The position numbers and the translations under genes were made by a program. From NCBI GenBank assembly GCA_030592625.1, contig JAUVIY010000054.1:1-11664 (forward strand): a DNA stretch of 11,664 nt. Direction: 5' to 3'. Every line of letters begins with the position of its first letter. Positions within the stretch are counted from its first letter, which is position 1. This document shows positions 7,050-11,664 of the stretch, in pieces. Source of the DNA: Spirochaeta sp. Lineage in GTDB: Bacteria > Spirochaetota > Spirochaetia > DSM-2461. A model generated the notes under the pieces. It was not told the origin of the DNA, made no database searches, and was given only the letters and a program-made list of their open reading frames with translations.

Positions 7050-7225
7050 AATCGAGCGAGAGGTAAACAGCGGTTTCGCCATCAGCAGCGTACCGCAGGC
7101 AGAGCCGAGGAACGTTGCGACAAAAGTTAACTTGCGGGCAGTGAAAGCAAGGCTTCGTGGTACTGCAGCTTGCTTCAGGGCTCTGCCCCGGTTCTACCGA
7201 TACCTTTCTTTTTATTCGCTCGATT
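7050..7225. other. Nested inverted-repeat element in the convergent intergenic region
   Basis: The 313-base stretch 7045-7357 has no convincing gene. It holds a nested set of inverted repeats: AATCGAGCGA (7050-7059) with TCGCTCGATT (7216-7225), 10 pairs; AGGTA (7061-7065) with TACCT (7201-7205); CGGT (7071-7074) with ACCG (7196-7199); GGCAGAGCC (7098-7106) with GGCTCTGCC (7179-7187), 9 pairs; AAGCAAG (7145-7151) with CTTGCTT (7169-7175), 7 pairs. All are in nested order, so a transcript from either strand could fold into one long branched hairpin of about 176 bases. There is also a 10-base palindrome at 7124-7133. It could be a structured RNA, a palindromic repeat of the REP/MITE kind, or a protein-bound site; no known RNA family is recognised. 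The pairings are seen; the function is unknown. Confidence 0.5.
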
Positions 7226-7262
7226 TTGAGTCAGAAAATATCGTACCAGGATGATGTAACTT

Positions 7263-7280
7263 TGGTGCCGATGGGTACCA
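7263..7280. other. Short hairpin between the convergent genes
   Basis: TGGTGCC (7263-7269) can pair with GGTACCA (7274-7280) around a four-base loop, with one G-U pair. It lies between the stop of the + strand gene at 7044 and the stop of the minus-strand gene at 7358, where a terminator would be expected, but no run of T follows on either strand, so intrinsic termination is doubtful. Confidence 0.3.
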
Positions 7281-7357
7281 GTTTGATAGCATTCCGGTCC
7301 ATCTCATGACATGTCTTCACCGGAGGAATGTGATCATTCACACAGTTTGCCGGTATA

Positions 7358-8161
7358 TCAACGGGAATTGAAATGGTGCAGTATCTTCCGCAGACCTGTC
7401 ACCATTTCAGTATCATCGGCAAAGGTTTCTCTTTCTGCATTTCGTCTGCTGACCCATTTTCCACTGAGTTTCCCGGCTTCAGGGTTCGTTGCAAGCCATG
7501 CCGGGGTATCGGCACCGTCTTCAGGTGAAGCTGATCCTCCGAAGCCGAGATTGTTCGACAGCCTGGAATTGACATCCCCGGGATGACAGGCATTCACCGA
7601 AATACCTGAATCTCTCCAATCATCGGCCAGCATGACGCTCAACATCCGATCGGCCTGTTTGGACTGGCGGTATGCGGAGTCATTATCATAGACTCTCTGT
7701 CGGAATTCAGGGTCAGTCAAGTTCAAACCGCCGGCCCAGTAACTGGCGACATTCACCAACCGAGACGGTGCGGATGCGGCAAGAACATCCCGGAATACGT
7801 TTGCCATACGCCAGTATCCGAGGACATTGACTCCCCACTGGGCCTCCACACCTTCCTCCGTCTCTTCTCTGCGACGGGGAGTGAGAGCCGCATTGTTCAC
7901 CAGGGCATGAAGAGGACCTTCCCATTCCGCCCGCAATGCCTTTATTGCAGCTGCGGATCCCAGATTGGCCGTTTTCACGTGAATGGCGGAGTTTCCCGTT
8001 ACAGATTTCAGTTTTCTGGCAGCCTCTTCACCTCTGACTGTATCCCGAACAATCAGCACTACTACCCAGCCGGGTTGCCGGGCAATAGTCTCGGCGATAG
8101 CGTACCCGATTGCCCCGGTCGCACCGGTAACGGCTGCAATCAGTTTTCCGTTATTGCTCAT
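7358..8161 (-). CDS. Short-chain dehydrogenase/reductase (SDR), substrate unknown
   Basis: A 267-residue classical SDR, the usual length, expected to be a cytoplasmic NAD(P)(H)-dependent oxidoreductase. It has the nucleotide-binding TGATGAIG (residues 12-19), NNAA (89-92), the structural Asn in VNVLG (112), catalytic Ser140 (NVAS), Tyr164 and Lys168 (YRQSK), and HPGDV (193-197). The Arg after the second beta-strand (VRD, residue 39) suggests NADP(H) preference. The overall pattern, with an insertion between Ser and Tyr, resembles the retinol dehydrogenase/WWOX-like group often annotated simply as 'SDR family oxidoreductase'. The substrate cannot be inferred. The start lies seven bases after the stop of the upstream small outer-membrane-type gene, so the two probably form an operon on the minus strand; only a weak ribosome-binding site (AAGAA) precedes it. 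No connection to purine synthesis is evident. Confidence 0.9.
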   Translation of the reverse strand: MSNNGKLIAAVTGATGAIGYAIAETIARQPGWVVVLIVRDTVRGEEAARKLKSVTGNSAIHVKTANLGSAAAIKALRAEWEGPLHALVNNAALTPRRREETEEGVEAQWGVNVLGYWRMANVFRDVLAASAPSRLVNVASYWAGGLNLTDPEFRQRVYDNDSAYRQSKQADRMLSVMLADDWRDSGISVNACHPGDVNSRLSNNLGFGGSASPEDGADTPAWLATNPEAGKLSGKWVSRRNAERETFADDTEMVTGLRKILHHFNSR

Positions 8162-8168
8162 GGCGTTC

Positions 8169-8711
8169 TTATTGACCGATCCGGTATGAAAATCCGCTCA
8201 TGACGCTGATCGGTATAATCATGGCTCGGCCGAAGATGATATCCGCCCTCACAGACAGGGGAATCGACATTGAGGGAGAGAGTTCAAAGCGCCAGGTACC
8301 GGCGGCATGGACACCGAGTGACGTTCCGTCATCGAAAAAATAGGCTCCCGCGCCGGCCTGCAGTGCCATGTTGTCAAAACGGTATTCCGCCAGGGCGCTG
8401 ACATTGAATGCTCCGGCATAACCGTAATAATAATAGGGGACAGGAGGAACTGTTACGTCATAGTAGTAGAGCCAGGAATATCCCAATTCAGCTCCGGCGC
8501 GGAAATCTCCGAATCCCCAGGTACCCTGGGCATTGAGACGGAAGTTCAGTTCGCTCCAATCGTTGAAGTAACTTTCATCCCATTCCGTTGATTTCGGAAT
8601 ATCAACGAATGAATAACCGACACCGCCCTGGGCGGTGATTTCGAGATCGAGTGCGGCCGATGTACCGGCTACGATGATAAGCGTTATGGCCAGGATGAAG
8701 TAACGTTTCAT
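8169..8711 (-). CDS. Small outer-membrane-type beta-barrel protein, family unknown
   Basis: A 180-residue protein with a clear signal peptide: MKRYF, then a hydrophobic core, ending near GTSAA (about residue 19). The mature part is made of short amphipathic, Gly- and Tyr-rich segments (for example LGYSWLYYYD, YYYYGYAGAF, LQAGAGAYFF) like those of eight-stranded outer-membrane proteins. I infer an opacity/OmpA-barrel-like protein; the exact family is not recognised. It ends in RIGQ rather than the Phe typical of many barrels. The start at 8711 is preferred over the in-frame ATGs near 8741, because a strong GGGAGG lies eight bases upstream and because the signal peptide then begins normally. 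It is followed seven bases later by the SDR gene and is divergent from purH. Confidence 0.8.
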   Translation of the reverse strand: MKRYFILAITLIIVAGTSAALDLEITAQGGVGYSFVDIPKSTEWDESYFNDWSELNFRLNAQGTWGFGDFRAGAELGYSWLYYYDVTVPPVPYYYYGYAGAFNVSALAEYRFDNMALQAGAGAYFFDDGTSLGVHAAGTWRFELSPSMSIPLSVRADIIFGRAMIIPISVMSGFSYRIGQ

Positions 8712-8740
8712 ATAGTTATCCTCCCGGAAATCTGTCATCA

Positions 8741-8769
8741 ATTCTAAGATAAATACTCATACATCTCCA
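8741..8769 (-). promoter_or_regulatory. Possible promoter for the minus-strand OMP-SDR pair
   Basis: On the minus strand, TGGAGA (8764-8769) and TAGAAT (8741-8746) are separated by 17 bases and match the sigma-70 boxes at four and five of six positions. The transcript would start near 8734, leaving a leader of about 23 bases with the GGGAGG ribosome-binding site before the ATG at 8711. Plausible but not strong. Confidence 0.35.
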
Positions 8770-8784
8770 TTTTCCTCATCGGTA

Positions 8785-8813
8785 TCGACAGACCCGGTTA
8801 TTTTCCGCATCAT
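8785..8813 (+). promoter_or_regulatory. Possible promoter for purH
   Basis: TCGACA (8785-8790, five of six to the -35 consensus) and CATCAT (8808-8813, four of six to the -10 consensus) are 17 bases apart. Transcription would begin near 8820, just upstream of the AGGAG ribosome-binding site that precedes the purH ATG at 8842. A separate promoter is expected because purH is cut off from purL-purN by genes on the opposite strand. No riboswitch or palindromic operator is evident. Confidence 0.35.
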
Positions 8814-8841
8814 TCAGAAGTACTCAAATCCAGGAGATCCC

Positions 8842-10359
8842 ATGACCAAGCGCGCCCTCTTAAGCGTCTACGATAAAACAGGAATTGTTGATTTTGCCCG
8901 TTTCCTTATTGATACCGGTTATTCGCTTCTATCAACGGGGGGAACCTATAGAACATTGAGTGAAGAGGGCGTGGATGTGACCGAAGTCTCCGAATACACG
9001 GGAGCTGAAGAAATCCTGGACGGTCGGGTAAAAACCCTTCATCCGAAGATCCACGGAGGATTGCTGGGTCGCCGGGATGACGTTCGCCATCTGAAAGTCA
9101 TGGCCGAACAAGGTATCGATCCCATCGATGTCATTGTGGTGAATCTCTATCCCTTCTTCGAGAAATCGGGAGAAGGCCTGCCTATGGAGAAGCTCGTGGA
9201 ATTCATTGATATCGGTGGTCCGACAATGCTGAGGGCTGCAGCCAAGAATCATGCTCATGTCGCCGTCGTCTCGGACCCTTCCGATTATACAGCCGTAGTG
9301 AGTGAATGGACGAGAAATGGCGGTCTCGGACTGTCCACCCGCCGCCTCCTCGCCGGTAAGGTGTTTGCCCTGACCGGCGCTTATGATTCGGCGGTCGCAA
9401 CAAGTATACTGGGATTGGATGAGACGCCGGATTGGCTCAGCTTTTCATATAAAAAAGCCGTGGACCTGCGCTACGGTGAAAATCCCCATCAGAAAGCCGC
9501 CTGGTATGTTCCATCCTCAGCTGCGGCTTTCGGTGCCTTGAGCGATCTGGTTCAACATCAGGGCAAGGAAATGAGTTTCAATAATCTCAGGGATCTTGAT
9601 GGTGCCTGGCGGACCGTATCCGAGTTTGACGAGCTCGCTTGCGTCGGTGTCAAACATGCCGCGCCTTGTGGAGTCGCTTTGGGACCCACGGTACTCGAGG
9701 CCTGGGAAAAAGCCCGGGATGCCGATCCGGTTTCGATATTCGGGGGCATCGTTGTATTCAACAGGGAACTTGATGAATCGACTGCATCTTCACTCTCAGA
9801 ACTCTTTCTCGAAGTGATTGCGGCGCCGGGATACACAATGGGCGCCCTGGAGGTCTTCAAAAAGAAAAAAAACCTTCGCGTTCTCACGATCCGCAGACCG
9901 TCAACCGATCGATGGGAAGCCTTGCCGGTTGATGGTGGTTTCTGTCTTCAGGAAGTGGATCGGGAATTCGTTCCCGAGTCAGAATGGACGGTACTGACTC
10001 AGGCAAAACCCACAGCCGAACAAATGGCCGATCTGTCTTTCGCCTGGAAGGTTGTCAAGCATGTCAAATCAAACGGGATCGTTCTTGTCTCGGGTAAAAC
10101 AACCATTGGTATCGGAACCGGACAACCCAATCGGGTTGGCGCCGTGAAAATCGCCTTAGAGGAAAAAGATGCCAGAGGAGCCGTACTGGCTTCGGATGCC
10201 TTTTTTCCTTTTGATGATGCGGTGAAAACGGCGGCTGCGGCGGGAATCAGCGCGATTATCCAGCCCGGTGGTTCCATACGTGATGAAGATTCCATCAAGG
10301 CCTGTGATGAAGCCGGTATCACGATGGTGTTCACCGGACGACGGCATTTCCGGCATTAG
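8842..10359 (+). CDS. purH: Bifunctional AICAR transformylase / IMP cyclohydrolase
   Basis: Catalyses the last two steps of IMP synthesis: formylation of AICAR by 10-formyl-tetrahydrofolate and ring closure to IMP. The 505 residues are normal for the bacterial enzyme. The N-terminal cyclohydrolase domain shows STGGTYRTL (31-39), DGRVKTLHPKIHGG (60-73) and IDIGGPTMLRAAAKN (122-136). The C-terminal transformylase domain shows RYGENPHQ, VKHAAPCG with the catalytic Lys271-His272 pair, DPVSIFGGIVVFN, GIGTGQPNRV, ASDAFFPFDDAV and IQPGGSIRDEDSI, ending in the family's FTGRRHFRH. The usual Asn of KHxNPCG is Ala, a position known to vary. The start is supported by AGGAG six bases upstream. It lies 44 bases before purD and is divergent from the OMP-SDR pair. 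Confidence 0.97.
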   Translation: MTKRALLSVYDKTGIVDFARFLIDTGYSLLSTGGTYRTLSEEGVDVTEVSEYTGAEEILDGRVKTLHPKIHGGLLGRRDDVRHLKVMAEQGIDPIDVIVVNLYPFFEKSGEGLPMEKLVEFIDIGGPTMLRAAAKNHAHVAVVSDPSDYTAVVSEWTRNGGLGLSTRRLLAGKVFALTGAYDSAVATSILGLDETPDWLSFSYKKAVDLRYGENPHQKAAWYVPSSAAAFGALSDLVQHQGKEMSFNNLRDLDGAWRTVSEFDELACVGVKHAAPCGVALGPTVLEAWEKARDADPVSIFGGIVVFNRELDESTASSLSELFLEVIAAPGYTMGALEVFKKKKNLRVLTIRRPSTDRWEALPVDGGFCLQEVDREFVPESEWTVLTQAKPTAEQMADLSFAWKVVKHVKSNGIVLVSGKTTIGIGTGQPNRVGAVKIALEEKDARGAVLASDAFFPFDDAVKTAAAAGISAIIQPGGSIRDEDSIKACDEAGITMVFTGRRHFRH

Positions 10360-10365
10360 TCCATA

Positions 10366-10395
10366 TTGGCCCATAGCCCGCCGGCCGGATATAAT
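10366..10395 (+). promoter_or_regulatory. Promoter between purH and purD with consensus -10 box
   Basis: A perfect TATAAT (10390-10395) follows TTGGCC (10366-10371, four of six to TTGACA) after 18 bases, all within the 44-base purH-purD gap. The expected start of transcription, about 10402, is two bases before the purD ATG at 10404, so the message would be leaderless or nearly so. No Shine-Dalgarno sequence is visible before purD, in line with that. Confidence 0.5.
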
Positions 10396-10403
10396 CTGTG
10401 GCC

Positions 10404-11664
10404 ATGGGAAATAAAATACTCGTTGTCGGCGGCGGCGGACGGGAACATGCACTTGTCCATTCACTTTCCGGATGTCCATCAGTTGAATCAATAATTTGTG
10501 CTCCCGGGAATGCCGGGACGGCAGGCGTCGATGGATGTACGAATCTTCCTGCTTCGAACAATGATGAAATCCTGAATCTGGCCCGGTCCGAGAAGGTTCA
10601 TCTCGTTGTCCCGGGACCCGAGATGCCTCTGGCGACGGGTCTCGTGGACGATCTGAACCAGGCAGGTATCGCCGCCTTCGGGCCGCCCGCCGAGTCCGCC
10701 CGTCTCGAATCCTCCAAAGGATTCGCCAAGGATTTCATGGCCCGGAATGGCGTGGCCACTGCGGATTACATCCGCTGTACTGATCCGGAGGCAGCCAAAT
10801 CGGCGTTGGATCGTTTCGGGTTTCCGGTTGTCATCAAGGCCGACGGTCTGGCCGCCGGAAAGGGCGTTCTCATTTGCGCCGACAGGAACAAGGCGGAGGC
10901 TGCCGTCGATTCGGTGATGATTAGAAGAGATTTCGGAAGCGCCGGAGACGAACTTGTCATTGAAGAGTGTCTGGTCGGATGGGAAACTTCCATCATCGGC
11001 ATCATTGATGGAAAAACATTTCTGCCGTTTCTTCCCGCAAAAGATCACAAGCGTGCCGGAGAGGGTGAAACGGGGTTGAATACCGGTGGTATGGGTGTTG
11101 TTGCTCCCCATCCGCTGGTGGATGAAACGGTGCTGGAAGATATTAACCGCAACATCATCAATCCCACGATGGCTGGACTGATAAAAGAAGGTCTGGGATA
11201 CGCCGGATTTCTCTTCATCGGAGTGATGGTAACAACCCGGGGGGCCAAAACCCTGGAATACAATATCCGTTTAGGCGACCCGGAGGCTCAGGCTCTTCTA
11301 CCGCTTTTGGCCGGTGACTTGAATGTCTATATGGAAGCCGCCCTTTATGGGCGTCTGGGTGAAATCGAACCCCAATGGCGTGGTGGAGCTTCCTGCTGTG
11401 TCGTCATGGCTTCCGGGGGGTATCCGGGATCCTATGAAACCGGGATTCCGATTGCCGGTATCAGGGAAGCCGAAAATAAAGGCTGTCGGGTTTATTGCGC
11501 GGGTGTGAAAAATGAAGGTGGAAACGGTGGTGAGGGAGAATATCTGACCGGCGGCGGGCGTGTTCTCGGTGTTACCGCCCTGGGCGACACCATTGCCGAC
11601 GCGCAGAAACGGGCCTACGAGGCGGTCGGGAAGATACACTGGCAGGACTGCTTCTGCCGCTCGG
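10404..11664 (+). CDS. purD: GAR synthetase (phosphoribosylamine-glycine ligase), 3'-truncated by window edge
   Basis: Second step of the pathway: phosphoribosylamine + glycine + ATP to GAR. The frame is open from the ATG at 10404 to the right edge (420 codons), and family length is about 420-430, so only a few C-terminal residues are missing. Motifs in order: VVGGGGREHAL (about 7-17), VPGPEMPLATGLVD, FGPPAESARLESSKGFAKDFM, the ATP-grasp VIKADGLAAGKGV (143-155), LPAKDHKRAGEGETGLNTGGMG, and LEYNIRLGDPEAQ (284-296) with the metal-binding Glu and Asn. Compared with the usual AQDHKR and EFNxRFGDPE it has AKDHKR and EYNIRLGDPE, conservative changes. An in-frame GTG at 10398 is an alternative start, but it touches the -10 region; ATG gives the standard N-terminus MGNKILVVGGGG. 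No Shine-Dalgarno sequence is seen; see the promoter entry. Confidence 0.96.
   Translation, partial: MGNKILVVGGGGREHALVHSLSGCPSVESIICAPGNAGTAGVDGCTNLPASNNDEILNLARSEKVHLVVPGPEMPLATGLVDDLNQAGIAAFGPPAESARLESSKGFAKDFMARNGVATADYIRCTDPEAAKSALDRFGFPVVIKADGLAAGKGVLICADRNKAEAAVDSVMIRRDFGSAGDELVIEECLVGWETSIIGIIDGKTFLPFLPAKDHKRAGEGETGLNTGGMGVVAPHPLVDETVLEDINRNIINPTMAGLIKEGLGYAGFLFIGVMVTTRGAKTLEYNIRLGDPEAQALLPLLAGDLNVYMEAALYGRLGEIEPQWRGGASCCVVMASGGYPGSYETGIPIAGIREAENKGCRVYCAGVKNEGGNGGEGEYLTGGGRVLGVTALGDTIADAQKRAYEAVGKIHWQDCFCRS

Noticed and set aside
7181..7215. CGGT-TCT-ACCG hairpin followed by a T-rich stretch, as an intrinsic terminator for the 6205 gene
   Set aside because: The stem is only four pairs and the T-rich part begins several bases later, and the same bases have better partners in the larger nested structure.
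7045..7357. tRNA, 6S, SRP or RNase P RNA in the gene-free stretch
   Set aside because: The diagnostic motifs of these RNAs (T-arm GGTTCGA, SRP apical loop, RNase P core sequences) are not found; only an unassigned structure is supported.
7311..7586. A + strand open frame of 91 codons
   Set aside because: Most of it is antisense to the SDR coding sequence, with low-complexity Ser/Pro content and no family likeness. The SDR has complete catalytic motifs, so the minus strand is the coding one.
9652..9672. Loss of Asn in the PurH KHxNPCG motif as a sign of inactivation
   Set aside because: The catalytic Lys-His pair is intact and the Asn position varies in working enzymes (the human motif also differs), so this is normal variation.
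1..11664. CRISPR array, transposase, integrase or defence genes
   Set aside because: No spaced direct repeats of CRISPR size and no coding sequence with such domains are present.

Overview
This window is mostly a de novo purine nucleotide biosynthesis locus. It holds the end of purL, then purE, purC, purF, purM and purN tightly packed on the + strand, an insert of about 2.7 kb with unrelated envelope-type genes, and then purH and most of purD, again on the + strand. Together these give PRPP amidotransferase (PurF), GAR synthetase (PurD), GAR transformylase (PurN), FGAM synthase (PurL), AIR synthetase (PurM), PurE, SAICAR synthetase (PurC) and the bifunctional PurH. From PRPP to IMP, only purB (adenylosuccinate lyase) and purK are not seen here. 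PurL is the long, glutaminase-fused form, which explains why no purS or purQ appears.

The host is probably a Gram-negative-type bacterium of moderate GC. Two genes look like small outer-membrane beta-barrel proteins with signal peptides, while PurL and PurF look clostridial/Bacillus-like, PurF carrying the four cysteines of the Fe-S class. That mixture fits a free-living spirochaete (Spirochaeta or Sediminispirochaeta-like). This is an inference from gene style, not from a marker gene.

Layout: 2-1840 purL (left-truncated); 1841-1895 gap made of a 7-bp-periodic repeat and a run of seven G that forms the purE ribosome-binding site; 1896-6166 purE-C-F-M-N, joined by 4-, 14- and 13-base overlaps and one 3-base gap, so very likely one transcript with translational coupling; 6205-7044 an unrecognised acidic, secreted, probably outer-membrane protein; 7045-7357 a gene-free stretch between convergent genes with several nested inverted repeats; 8711 down to 7358 (minus strand) a small outer-membrane-type protein followed 7 bases later by a short-chain dehydrogenase; 8712-8841 a divergent promoter region; 8842-10359 purH; 10404 to the right edge purD, truncated within its last residues.

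I do not see a clearly new biological system. The points most worth a second look are the heptanucleotide repeats at two pur gene junctions, the nested inverted-repeat element at 7050-7225, a consensus -10 box placed so that purD mRNA would be almost leaderless, a class I-like PurE with no purK nearby, and the hyperacidic outer-membrane-type protein next to purN.
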